Of a DNA stretch of 64,000 nucleotides, positions 37,001 through 56,545 are shown one piece after another (position 1 is the first letter of the stretch; each line of letters starts with the position of its first letter). The notes under the pieces are model-generated. The model ran no database searches, was not told where the DNA came from, and saw only the letters and a list, made by a program, of their open reading frames with translations. The stretch is from Ramazzottius varieornatus (taxonomy: Eukaryota > Tardigrada > Eutardigrada > Parachela > Ramazzottiidae), in contig BDGG01000005.1 of assembly GCA_001949185.1 (NCBI GenBank), positions 1-64,000 on the forward strand, in the 5' to 3' direction. The position numbers and the translations under genes were made by a program.

Positions 37001-38075
37001 ATGAAATTCCCAAGCTTACGGTGTTTTAAGACTTAAGAGCCTTACAGTAAAAGGGTGCGGAAGACTTTGAGATCGGCGATCAGTTGCTTCGTCTTGTACG
37101 ACAGGTGGTGCCAGACAGGGTCGAGGTGCAGACTGACCAGTTTCTCGAAGGACCGACTGATGGCATTCTCCACTGTGATCTCGTCTGTATCCAACGTTGG
37201 GTTGCACCGTTTGACTTCTTTGACGCAAACCGCTATTAAGTCCAACACAGACATTTGGATGTCCCGCATTCGTGAGCTGAGCTTCAGTTGCAGTTCGATC
37301 ACTTCCGGCTTGACTTTGCTGAAGACGTCAAGCACGCTGGCTTCGAACCTGGGCCACAAGTATAGCTTCCGCACGAAGAGATTCTTCAGTATTCGTTCCA
37401 CTCTTCCGAATCCCTGAGTGAAAGACTGCGGTTGATCCGTGAAGGCTTTGATAAAGCCGGTGGCGTTCTTTTGACGATAAAGCCGGAGAATGAAAGCTTC
37501 TTGTGAGGAGTCGATTACTTTGTGTGCGCGGTTAACAAGTATCCCGCTGAGGTGAGTCGCAGGTACACGATCGCTCAAGAAGTCCACCACCAGGATCCGT
37601 GAACTTATGAAGAGCACACCTCCTTGAAGATATGTGGAATATCTGGAACGAAGAATACTGTACTTGTTAGTCGGCTAAACGTGGTGGATTTAGGGACCAC
37701 TGGTCCCGCGGCAAGACGAGTAAATCGGTCACCCCGACTAAGATAAGGAATCCATTGGGTGGCCGACTCACTGTTGTTGCCACTGTGTAGTTATACTTAC
37801 CTGGTTTGCGCAGGCACTTCATTGTTGATCACTTTCGGCAGTGTCTTAATCTTTTGCTGTCGCAGTTCATCGATAAAGTATTCTTCCTCTTCGGAGTTGG
37901 TATTGAGCACTAGAACCAATTGACCAGGATCACAGTAGATTTTAAGAAAATTTGAGAAGATGCGTTCCAGTCCCATTCCTTTGGCCATCACCAGCAAGCC
38001 ATCTTCGTGGAAGCAGTCCAGAAAAATCTGCCGCTCGTATTCCAGCAGCGTAGTGTCCATCGATGGTTCTTCCAT
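34093..38075 (-). CDS. ERCC4: DNA repair endonuclease XPF
   Basis: Catalytic subunit of the XPF-ERCC1 structure-specific nuclease used in nucleotide-excision and crosslink repair. The N-terminus ([18 protein letters not shown]) opens the inactive SF2 helicase-like region, which continues through [19 protein letters not shown] and [15 protein letters not shown] charged linker (about residues 420-560) follows, then [19 protein letters not shown]. The nuclease motif is complete: [25 protein letters not shown] and [12 protein letters not shown] (ERK-x3-D), then [10 protein letters not shown]. The C-terminal (HhH)2 domain includes [17 protein letters not shown] and [12 protein letters not shown] chose the ATG at 38075 because it matches the XPF N-terminus. 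Its start is only about 370 bp from that of CCT7, so the pair may share a promoter. Confidence 0.93.
34730..34852. repeat. palindromic GTGGCGCAC foldback element, copy 8
   Basis: Left arm GCAAACAAGCTCGACAAGGT, then TTTTCCTAATCGGCGCACGC. The right arm is GCTGTGCCATTGGGGAAAAT, later ATCTGGCGAGCTTTCGAC. It lies in an ERCC4 intron. The copy is more diverged than most. Confidence 0.65.
35457..35714. mobile_element. TA-flanked inverted-repeat element (MITE), family B
   Basis: This 258-bp insertion in an ERCC4 intron begins CAGTCCTACCTGCGAGATGT and ends with the inverted copy ACATGTCGCAGGTAGGACTG. TA at both edges looks like the target duplication. The interior has no ORF. TA duplication suggests mobilisation by a Tc1/mariner-type transposase. 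This is the only copy I saw. Confidence 0.7.
35856..35965. repeat. palindromic GTGGCGCAC foldback element, copy 9
   Basis: Left arm AAGGTCGGCAACAGAACTTA leads into CCCCAGTGGCGCACG. The right arm is ATGCGCCACTTGGGAACATG. It lies in an ERCC4 intron, just downstream (in transcription) of the exon ending YTNSVEEQR. Confidence 0.75.
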
Positions 38076-38447
38076 TGTGTACCGATGATATCTGCAAAAC
38101 GGAAGTGCACGCTCAGATTCAGAAGAAGAAATCGCCAAAAAGAAAAACGCAATTACGCCACTGCGCCATTAAAAGTGGTAAAATTCATGCCATTAGGCGG
38201 AGCGAACTCGGCAGGCCGTATCGTGTCTGTCTCGTTCTTCAGTTACGTACCGAGGCGAAGCGGTCAAGGAGACGCCAGGCCAAGCGGCCCTAAATTCATT
38301 TTCCAGTTTCCAAAAACGGGCATAAAAGTTGATTTCTTTGCGAGATTTTTTTCTTTCTTCCTACTCTAAGACGAACCACCATCTTCCGTTTCCCTTGATC
38401 GTCACTCGGATTTGGTGGAAGATACTCAGGTCTACATCATTGCCAAC
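38076..38447. promoter_or_regulatory. ERCC4/CCT7 bidirectional promoter region
   Basis: Only 372 bp separate the diverging start codons of two housekeeping genes, so a shared bidirectional promoter is likely. Part may be spliced 5' leader, since a possible acceptor (tttgcag) lies just upstream of the ERCC4 start. I see no TATA box. Confidence 0.45.
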
Positions 38448-41018
38448 ATGGTGAGTTGTTCCACGCCGTGGAGCTCTTATGAGATGTGGTAACTTAGGAG
38501 TCATTTACCAGCGTCTTTGTTTCAGCCGGCACCACCAATCTTTCTCGCATTCGCCAGTGGAGATAATGATGTCAGAGGAAAGCAGCTCGTTGTCAGTAAT
38601 ATCAATGCCTGTCAGATCGTTGCTGATGCCGTACGTTCGACATTGGGTCCTCGCGGAATGGACAAGATGATTGTCGAAAGCAACGGCAAAGCCACCATCT
38701 CAAACGACGGCGCAACCATTATGAAGCTTTTAGATGTCGTTCATCCCGCTGGAAAGATGCTGGTTGACATCGCCAAGAGCCAGGATGTGGAGGTAAACAG
38801 TAGCGATATCTAGTTAGATATCCAACCTGGAGTTCGGTGCGATAATGGACTAGACTTATTCTGTATTTTGGTCGTATGACGTTTGAAATTCTGTGGGTTG
38901 ATTTGGTTGATTTTCGTATCACTAATCGACGAGTCGTCTTCTTGGTAGGTTGGAGATGGAACAACATCGGTAGTCTTGATCGCGTCGGAGCTGCTGAAGC
39001 AAGTGAAGCCTTATGTCGACGAAGGAGTTCATCCTCAAGTCATCATCAAGAGCTTTCGCAAAGCGACAGAGTTGGTTAGTAAAAGTTGTGTCCTTGTCAC
39101 AGTAAAGTTCACTAAGGCACCTGACGAAGTACGTAGCGTTTCTACTTTCACTCAGGCGATCGAGAAAATTAAAGAGCTCTCTATCAAGATCAAAAAGGAT
39201 GACAAGGCAGGACTTCGCGCAGTCCTCGAGAAGTGTGCGGCGACGACTCTGAGTTCGAAGTTGCTGTCTTCCCACCGAGAGTTCTTCTCCAAAATGGCAG
39301 TGGACGCAGTCATGTTGTTGGATGAGCTGTTACCAATGGACATGATTGGTATCAAGAAAGTTACCGGTGGAAATATGGAGGTTTGCCGGATGAATTACAC
39401 AGTATTTTGAGGTAGATCCTCGATGAACGGCTTAGTGAAAGTGGTTCTTTTTACAGGAGTCGATTCTCGTCTCTGGAGTGGCTTTCAAGAAAGCCTTCTC
39501 GTACGCTGGATTTCAGATGCAGCCTAAGCACTTCAAGAATCCGTATATAGCCATGTTGAACGTTGAGCTGGAACTGAAAGCTGAGAAAGAGAATGCTGAA
39601 GTCAGAGTGGAAAATGTTGAGGTAGAACAGAGGTTTCCGCTCGAGCAACGAGAATATAATATCGACTATCACGGATGTTTTCTGAGCTGCCATGATAGAC
39701 CGGAGTATGTTTTCGTAGGAGTACCAAAAGATTGTCGATGCAGAATGGCAGATTTTATACGACAAGTTGCAGTCCATCCATGACAGTGGAGCCAAAGTCG
39801 TCCTGTCCAAACTGCCCATCGGAGATGTCGCCACACAGTGGTTCGCCGATCGTGACATGTTCTGTGCTGGCAGAATCCCCCTTGAAGATCTGAAACGAGT
39901 GCAAAAAGCCTGTGGAGGCTCTGTTCAAACCTCGACGCAGAAGCTGGCTAAAGAGTCCCTAGGTACATGTGGAGACTTCGAGGAGAAACAGGTCGGGAGC
40001 GAGCGGTAAGTTTGACTGAATTGGACACGGCCTTGTTCGGCTCACCGACGCCGACCAAGGCCGTGCCGTGGCAATAGCTCGTTTATACGGCCTAGAATGG
40101 CATTGACGTCTCGCTTTTGCAGGTTCAACTTCTTCACCGAGTGTCCCCTGACTAAAGCGTGCACACTGGTACTTCGTGGTGGTGCCGAGCAGTTCATCGA
40201 CGAGATGGAACGGTCCCTTCACGACGCCATTATGATAGTGCGAAGGGCGCTGAAACATGACAGTGTCGTCGGTGGCGGTGGGGCTATCGAGATGGAATTG
40301 AGCAAGTACCTTCGCGACTTTGCCCGAACAATCCCAGGAAAGCAACAGCTGATCATCAGTTCCTACGCTAGAGCTCTAGAAACAATTCCTCGCCAGCTGT
40401 GCGACAACGCCGGCTTCGATTCAACCAACGTCTTGAACGAACTGCGCCAGAAGCACGCACAGGGTAAGGTCCAGAATGGAATACGTAGCCAATAGAATAA
40501 TGATGAGATCGAAAAAGAAAACTTGAAACTCAGTATCGAAAGGTGAGCGGGCGAAAATTGCCTGTTCCTCACGACCTACATACACTTGTTCTTGGTTTCG
40601 CACGGCGCCTCAGTATGCACCTGCATGTCGTATTGCTAATAAGTCGTTTGCAGCTGCGTTCACCTGCATACCCGTTTCTCGTCGTAAGCGCGGAGACTAA
40701 TGTATGCGGGCGAAATATACCTGGAAATCACGTCTGCCAGTTTACTGTTAGGGATCCCCTGTTGCGCTGCAGTGAAGCTTTCTTTGTACAGGGGCGAAAT
40801 GGTATGGAATCAACGTTTTCACGGAAGGTATCGCTGATACGTATGTTGCATGTATCTGGGAGCCCGCATTAGTCAAGATCAACGCTTTGACGGCAGCTTC
40901 GGAAGCTTGTTGCCAGATTTTGTCAGTTGACGAGCTGATCAAGCACTCCAAGGGAGCAAATGAGTACGAAGCTCCGGACGCACTTCCTGGTCGAGGCCGC
41001 GGTCGTCCTGCCATGTAA
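38448..41018 (+). CDS. CCT7: T-complex protein 1 subunit eta (CCT7)
   Basis: Eta subunit of the cytosolic TRiC/CCT chaperonin that folds actin, tubulin and many WD-repeat proteins using ATP. Exon 1 is just the ATG (38448-38450), followed by a gtgagt donor; the next exon starts PAPPIFL. Conserved blocks follow in order: [126 protein letters not shown] and [20 protein letters not shown]. The Gly/Arg-rich tail [10 protein letters not shown] is typical of eta. Eight or nine exons join in phase. All GDGTT and GGGA nucleotide-binding elements are intact. Confidence 0.96.
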
Positions 41019-41159
41019 CTGTCTTATTTTTTCTGGTCAAGCGATCCACTAACTGTTCACTGCAGATGATGTTCGTAGAAGTTCTCGTCGGTGAGCCCGT
41101 TTTATACTGCCATCTTGTTATTTACTTCTTATGATGTTTCATAACTTCGCTTACTACTA

Positions 41160-41365
41160 CTGTATTCGCTCGATAGTTCTGCGAACGACGTCATCACGCC
41201 AGTGAATAACACCCGCACTGATATCACTGATTGTTTGATTGTCGCCTATCACTGCTCCTGATTGGCGGGTAATCTTTGATTGAAGGTATAAATGTTTTTT
41301 TTGCCCCGCTGGGTGACATTTACCAGGACAGTCACGTGATTCGCAGAACTATCGAGGGAATACAG
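41160..41365. mobile_element. TA-flanked inverted-repeat element (MITE), family C
   Basis: A 206-bp element whose ends CTGTATTCGCTCGATAGTTC and GAACTATCGAGGGAATACAG are inverted copies, flanked by TA on both sides. Subterminal sequence (CAGTGAATAACACCCG) resembles that of family A (CAGTAAATAACGCCCG), suggesting a shared origin. It lies about 140 bp after the CCT7 stop codon and may be within its 3' untranslated region. Confidence 0.7.
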
Positions 41366-43174
41366 TATCATAATTGGAATCATATCAATAAAAGCTTTTA
41401 GCGAGACTGAGTTTTTGGCCGGTTTCGCGCACGCGGCTCATTGTAGAAGGAGACGCAATTAAGGTATGGATGGTGTCTACCACGAACAATTTTACCATGC
41501 GGTACAATTATTCATCCTCCGCCTAGACAATTACCAGTTCAAATTCGCGGACTGAGCTTTTTTCATTAATTTCCTTACACAGTACAAAGCAGCCATATTT
41601 CGTTAATAATCAGGTTGGACGCTGGACATGTGAGCGGCTTCCAAAGGCGGAAGCGTCCACGAGCCAAGTCAAACGGAAATTATTCTGCAGAGTCAGGAAG
41701 GCAATGTCTGGTTGTTTAATTTCGTATCGTGCTGGTTTGGCGTCGGCCGGAGCATATGGAAAGAGTGGCCGGAAGTGTCAGCAGTGAATGGAACGTCCAG
41801 TAGTCGCATAAGCCTCTCCATGCGGCCACTGGTCATCCATCTCGCCACTGCAAAGCCCCTCTAATCGTGTCTGATTAACTGAAATTCTAAGCCGTCTCAC
41901 CACTTGGGTCATATTTTCAGCTGGCTACCTAATCTGCTTGAGGCTTGTCAAGTACCAAAGGTTACGCTCTGAAGTGGACAGGTTCGTGGATAAGATGACG
42001 GCTTCCTGTCATAATTTCGGTAACTGACCCAGCACAGGTCGGCATTTCCTACTTAAAATTCTCTCTCTCTAAATTCGCACCACTTGAGTTTTATGTGGAA
42101 TTTGTTGTTTCGTATTTGGTTTCGACCTTCCCGTAACCCTTGACACCTGGACACCCATCGATGGCCGTATTCAAACAGAAAGGAAACCACGACTTTGGCG
42201 GGCTACAAGGTGTATATTGGTGGTTACTGCGACTTGTATTTATGCATATGGTATTTATGCATATGCATACGGCAACTACTGTAAAACCAACTTTCCGTCC
42301 ATCCACTGCCACTGGTACGCCAGGGTTCTTCCTGGTTGCTCGAACGAGTGGTGCTGGTCTTCGTTCTCGCAACCATGGTTCTTGTGATATCTGACAGCTC
42401 GAAGGCACCTGGACTGAAAGAAGCCCTCTCACACCCGATACAGTGTAACGAAGATAGACAGGGCGGTTACTCCCCGAGTTTGAAGTGGTCTGGTGCTGAG
42501 ACTTGAAGGATCGTCAACACGAACGTGTTCTCCCATGACCACGTCAGGCCTATCTATGAGACATGACACGACAGAAGCGGATAAAGTCGTGCATAATCGT
42601 GTCGTGAGAGTGGCAAAATGTCTGCAAGACTATCTGCTGTCAGGAGTTATTTATCTGCTCAATTAACGCGAATATGTCGATATAGCACTTGGAAGTTTAA
42701 GAATTGATGAGCCACGAACAGGCCACTGGTCAGCCATACGCAAGCTCATGCCGCATTCCTTGTAGTGACCCGAGCCAGATGACGAGACTCTTCAGTACAC
42801 CCTTTCATATCATACCATGGTATGCACCCATCTTGCAATCAGTTATCTGAAAGAAGGAAGCTCAAGAGCTGTATTAAGAGGATATATCGTATTTCTCTTG
42901 GTTTTCGAACTTACCAGTGGGATACTGAAGTGTTCTTCACTTAAAACTGAGTTACGCTGCAGAATTTCCGCTACGAAGTTGCGAAACATTCGGAAAAAGC
43001 TGAAGAGCTCGATTCCATCGGATGCCTGACCTGCGTCAAAGCGGTCGTCCGCAGAGAAAGCGCTTTGGCAAGCACCTGTCTCTGCAATTTTCCAAGTGGA
43101 GCAGGTGCGAATAACCAACACGGAAGTCGACCGAGAACCGAGCGAATCACCCCATGTGAAACCAACAGAAAATA

Positions 43175-43328
43175 CTGTAGTGCTACTAAATTAATGCGCA
43201 CTCAACCACGTGAACAGTAAATGATGCCCGGGTGAGAGTCACACAGGCTACTCCAGCAATATCTGATCATACTGGACAACGATGACCCATCACGTGGTTG
43301 AGTACACGTTAATTTGGAAGCACTACAG
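43175..43328. mobile_element. TA-flanked inverted-repeat element (MITE), family A, short copy
   Basis: A 154-bp relative of the element at 16701-17305. It has the same tip CTGTAGTGCT, the same AACCACGTGAACAGTAAAT subterminal block, and the mirrored CACGTGGTTGAG at the right. The left edge has TA; the right edge reads CA, so one target base seems mutated. It looks like an internal-deletion derivative. Confidence 0.7.
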
Positions 43329-44420
43329 CACAATTATCTTATTTTGTTTTTCTGAAACTGTTCGACTGAAATCCGTTGGGATTCAGCTTCAGTTGGTAAG
43401 TGGCCGTATCCCATGTCCAGCACTTCCGCCAGGTAAATACTGGAAGATGTCCCAACTGGGTCAGAGGTGAACACTCTTGGTATTAGCTGGGTCCAGTAAC
43501 GGAAACACTACGAGTGCAGGCTGCCTTTAGAGATTCCAGAAAGGAAAGGAGGATGACTGGTCAAGCGCAAATTGGGCTTGAACGATTTTAAAGTGCTCTT
43601 TGATGGATGTGGCGGTCTTTGGAGGCATTTTATTGTCAACAGGGATTAATAAATCTGCAAACTGCTTGAGTGACCGTGTAAAATCAAAACAGGGACTTCG
43701 GAAGTTCCTTTATAACCGTATTACGATTCCATTTGTCCCATCAGCTAATCTTAATTTCTTGAGGTCGGCTGACCAAGTAGGCTTTTCTGTGCTCTATAAA
43801 GGACGTTAACGTTTGGAACGGATCTGTTTTTGGCAGTTTCTTGGCGAGGAGATAGAAATTTGTAATCTCTGCTCTGGGCGTTTCCAGCGTGGGAATGACT
43901 TTCTGACCTATCTTCTGTCTTTGGCTATTTTAACCTACTTTTAAAATTGAATTGTGTGGACATGTCACATGTGAATAAATCCTATAACAGTTTTGACTAG
44001 AAGCGTTGCAGAAAATTGAGGAGGCGGGTATGCAGGTCGATGAACCATCCCTAATTAACAATTACGTAGAAGTCCATTTATCCACATCATTGCGTAATGT
44101 GCCCAGGAGAAACCCATTAGCCGTCCATGTTGCAGCGGTCTCGACAAGATCAAATGCTTAAGTAAGGGATCGTCAACCCGCCTGTACCAAATTATCATAT
44201 GAGACGAATATCCTATAATGTTGTTACAGGCTTATGGCAGTTGAATTATGCGACAGAAGGTGCAAAAGATGCAGATTACGCCGCTGTCCACTACTCGTCA
44301 TATCGGCTTCCCAATCGGCAGAGTATCATATCATGATCAGTTGTCTCGCAAATACCGTCTGGGATGTTAAACCTTCCGCTGTGTCCGTCGGCACCAGATT
44401 TCTCGCTTGGAAGGCAACTT

Positions 44421-44537
44421 GGGACTTGGGCAAATGAAGTGAACCAGTTCTTGTTTCAGATGGCGCACTTTCCAACTGTTTACGGGAGAGCCTGCGCCAC
44501 TTGGGGGAACGATCTGGTGCAGACCATTTTCCCACTT
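44421..44537. repeat. palindromic GTGGCGCAC foldback element, copy 10
   Basis: Outer left arm GGGACTTGGGCAAATGAAGT pairs with a right end containing GACCATTTTCCCACTTC. Inner arms are TTTCAGATGGCGCAC and TGCGCCACTTGGGGG. It lies about 300 bp beyond the HS3ST stop codon. Confidence 0.8.
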
Positions 44538-44835
44538 CGCATTTTGTACAGTGTTTTTAGATTTACCATGACACTAATATCCGAAGACGCATTCTTGTTA
44601 TGGAGTATTCCTTGCTATGTTCAAAGATAGGATCGGAGACAAAATAACGATAGAAAACTTTGGTCCAGTAGACATCACGGGATCATTATTAGCCTCTCTG
44701 GGAGCGTTAGACTCCGAACAAGGATGACAGTCCAACTGTTGAAACTAATTGAAACTGACCGAAGCACTTATTGCCAGCGAAACATCGCCACGTGTGAGCA
44801 ATTTTTCCAACAAGATTCTACCAACAACTTCATTC

Positions 44836-52693
<7,858 letters not shown>

Positions 52694-54302
52694 TCAGGGC
52701 ATTCTTGCCGGCAAATTAAGTAGACTCGCTTAAGTAAGTGCCGTATTCTTCCTTCTTCAATACTAAAACACTGTTACTGCGGTACACTGGATGATGCCCT
52801 ATCTTCCTCTCGGCACAAACCACTGACTTTGCCTCTTGTGCTAGCAGCTGAGGAAACACACTTTTCACGAGCGGGATGATACACAAACACCAAGTCCATC
52901 TCGGTGGTGAGTGATGTATGGCGGGCTTTGATATCAGACGAGAAAGTGGACCTGCCCCTTTGCCCGCGCGGCCAATGAAGTTGACGATCGATCCGAAAGC
53001 GCCTCCCTTTCACTGACCACACTTACGTTTGCACGAAATATCTGAATAACATATAATACCTTCCGGCGCAATGCCACGGAGGAAACTATAGTTTTAAAAT
53101 GTACAAGTAGTAACGGAAGAATAAAACTCAGAACTAAAAAGGTTGTTTTCTTTTCTGGAAATCCCTCGGGAGTCCTTCGAAGGAGTAATATGGCGAACCC
53201 GGAAACAAAGAGTGTAACTAACTTTAGGAGTGGGACGATTTGCTCTTTGCTCCTTCCTTTCATTCTCTTTAGCTCGTCAGGTTGAAGTCAGTACGTCAGT
53301 GCAGACCGTTGTTATGACTGTTTGTCCGTCGTAAAAAGCTTGGGAAGGTCGCTGCGATTATTGCTGAAAGTTAATCTATCATTGCATAGATGGACTTATT
53401 GGCTATTTGTCCAGTCGAGCTATAATCCTGCCGCATGGCCATTACGTCTAATTATAATCCAATTTTTGGGCACAATGTCACGAAAATCGATTCGGGTGTC
53501 ATAATAGCAACTGGCGGATGGAGTTCATGTTTGGCCTGTGGACAGTGCAAGGTCTGGAATGTCTGTCCATCCCTCGAGATGGTAGCCCCGTTCTATCTGA
53601 TTGACATTATGTAAAAGTTTTATGACTGCACTGGTCATTTCTCGGGCCAGATCGGCCAGTTCATATAATTTGGGGGAAAGTAACAGTAGAATATCAAGTA
53701 CAGTTATTGTTAATATTTCATTCCCTTGAACCACATAAACAAGTGTTGTTCAAGAGTACTTCATCCAGTCGGCGCTCTTTGCGGGAGGGACAACAGGCTG
53801 TAATTGTCAAAGAAGAGTTGGGGAAAAAGGACGAAAGCGAGGATGGCACGAGGGCGTATTTGTCCGTTTATGTCCAGCATGCGGTCACGCTTCAACGTCT
53901 TTAGCTCCGTGAAGGAGATAAGGCCGCAATTCTTCCCCGCTGCGAAAAACCCGCAAGGTGGAAACATCTTGCCTACTCTTCTGGCCAAAGCAGAAGGTGA
54001 CAAACCTGGCTACTAAGCCCAAAGCCGTTATGCGCACCGGACAATCAATCCACATTCCGCATCGAAAGTTCATTGAGGCTCAAGGCCTTGAGTAGGATGG
54101 AACCGCACACTATAATCACCGTCGCTGCGTGAAGCTACGGCCTGACGATCATATTTCTTCCCGACAGTTGCATATTAGCCTCATTAGAAAATGATATTCC
54201 CACGATGCACCGCCAAGCTGTTGGCTTTACCGGAACAAAGACTGTGCTGCCGTAAACATCCATTGTGTGAATAATATGGTGCTACTCAACCGAGCTGGTT
54301 AT

Positions 54303-54423
54303 CTGGAACGTCGGCGAATTTTCTGAACCAGATTGTTCTTTCAAGTGACGCAGACCTCGGCCAAAAAAATGAAAACATGCGCCACTTGAAACAAGAATTG
54401 GTTCACTCCATTTGCTCAAGTCC
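54303..54423. repeat. palindromic GTGGCGCAC foldback element, copy 13
   Basis: Left arm GGAACGTCGGCGAATTTTCT and TCTTTCAAGTGACGCAG; right arm ATGCGCCACTTGAAACAAGA, then CACTCCATTTGCTCAAGTCCC. The flanking GGTTAT and ATAACC may extend the palindrome. Confidence 0.8.
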
Positions 54424-55689
54424 CATATAACCTAGTAGATCTGCCGCAAACCTGTACCGTCTCCGAAAAACCTGCGTCTCTGGTCATACGAGATACCCTC
54501 AAGTTTACAAATTAGTGCGAACGTCCAGCTTATCAACACATTTCGCACATCCATCTTGTCAATTACTACAGTTCCCAGAACTTTTATTTCATCGGTCCGC
54601 TCTGGCTTAGATTACTAATTGTCCATCATTTATCGCATGATCGCTACTGTGAGATCAGCACATCTCCGGAAACAAATACTGTTTGCCCACATTTCACCGG
54701 CAAAGCTTTCTGGTTATCTATGCTGACCAAATTGTTTTGCGATGACAGAATCATTCGGATACCGTGTACATAAATAAGCCTTCAGTAACCCCACTTTAGC
54801 CTTGATAAAGGTTCCACCGAAGCTGCTCCCTTCAACTTCGATGTCACCAGCCGAATTTGGCTGGGAATCTGGCTGGGATCACTGCGACTGACCGTATATC
54901 AGCCGGTGATGCGAACTGCCCAGTTTCATAATCTCATCAAAATCTCATCTGAGTATATTAAACTTCTTTTCAGAGTTCGCAGCAGGGGAGAATGGACGGT
55001 GGTCATCATCCACTGCCACCTGCATTTTTGCGGCTTTTTGTTGCAGAGGTTATTGTGCCCGTATCTGTTACTGCCATGAAAGTCAAGAGCAAGCGGAATG
55101 AGATGAAGTCTCCTTTTAAAAGAGGAAGTTAATGATGCGCATCCATTAGCCAGCCTTCAACCACTAGACAACAGATGCAGAATACATGTATCCATCATAC
55201 TGACCCTTTCATAGTGCTGACATCTTCCAAGTGCAACTGTCACCTCTTCCCAGTAACACAATACCACCTTTGAGCCACGGTAGTCCACCGGCATAAAGCT
55301 CGACACCCTCCGCTACCCATCCTATGTTCATTAAAAAGAGCATTTTCCCCTCGGGACGTACAAAAAGGTTTGAATTTGGAATGAGATGACCACAGTACTC
55401 TTCCTGCACAAACGGTTATTATTACTGGCATATTGAACCCCGGAACAATACCCGAACGGTAATAGCTTCGTGAGCCAAATTGCTACGTTTCTAACAGAAG
55501 GATGATACGAGTGTCACCATCACGAACTGCGGAGCGCTCTCTCGTGATATCGAAAGTTTTACGAGCAGCAGGTGGTCAATGGTCATCAACAATATTTTTA
55601 TCTAATATCAAATTTTTAGTTTGGGGAGTCGAAAAAACCGGAAATTGAGCCAAAGAGATTCAGAAAAATTTTCAAGATCTCGAAGATAA

Positions 55690-55797
55690 TTGGGACGTCG
55701 GCAAAAGAACTGAACGCGATCGTCATCTCCATTGTCGCCAGCCGAAAGTGTGCGCCGCTTGAGAGAACGATCTTGTTCAAGCTGTTTGCCGACGTTT
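55690..55797. repeat. palindromic GTGGCGCAC foldback element, copy 14
   Basis: Outer arms GGGACGTCGGCAAAAGAACT and AAGCTGTTTGCCGACGTTTC are clear inverted copies. The inner right arm is TGTGCGCCGCTTGAGAGAAC. The inner left arm is partly deleted, with only ATCGTCATCTCC remaining. Confidence 0.75.
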
Positions 55798-56545
55798 CAA
55801 TTTAGGTTCGCTAGTTTTGGGCAAGAAACTGAATGCTTGTGCTTCTCTAACTGACCTTCGAACACGCACGATTGGTAAATTGGTAAATGAGACATTTTAT
55901 CCAGTCGAACTGACATTCAACACACCATCCACGAATTTGGGTGTCAAAAGTTGCTAGCTTGGTAAACAACGGCATTATAAACCCATTTGCAATTGAGAAG
56001 GAAAGTCAGATTAGTAAAGACGCTTGATAGATGTGCGAAGTATGGTATTAGCTCTCTAACGACTGTAATCCGGAAATAATAGACTGACCAAGGTCCAACT
56101 CTATACATCCGGCTCAACACAGCTAACACCGATATCCCTAACTTCCGTCCGAAGCTCAAAGCAGCCAAACCTACAGGTGACCTAGTCCATAAAAGGGAAG
56201 TTCTAATCCCTTGCGTGCAACTGATGAATTTAATGAAGTTAATAAGGCTTCCGTGATGTAATATCGGTGCTGTCTTCCTTCACTTCCGGTCAACAGAGAC
56301 CATACACTCCTTGACACGCAAGCCTGACAGACATCCTTGTTCAATAACGAACGAGCTCGACACGAATGATATTCCCTTGATGATCATCAAAGACGACGAA
56401 ATTTTTCGCTCTGTATTTGTGTGATCGGATTTGTAACAAAAGCCAAGAACCTTGCAAACTGACACCCGTCTGATATTGTGCGAGAAAGAGACGGACACAA
56501 CCAGGAAGAAAAACTGCGGTCCCTTTGTTGCCGGAAGCAAGCTCT

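Larger units (their letters stand above)
41019..44835. other. gene-poor intergenic region, CCT7 to HS3ST
   Basis: About 3.8 kb between the convergent stop codons of CCT7 and HS3ST. I found no credible coding exon on either strand. It contains two TA-flanked inverted-repeat elements (41160-41365 and 43175-43328), a palindromic copy (44421-44537) and a possible poly(A) signal AATAAA at about 41388 that could serve CCT7. Confidence 0.5.
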
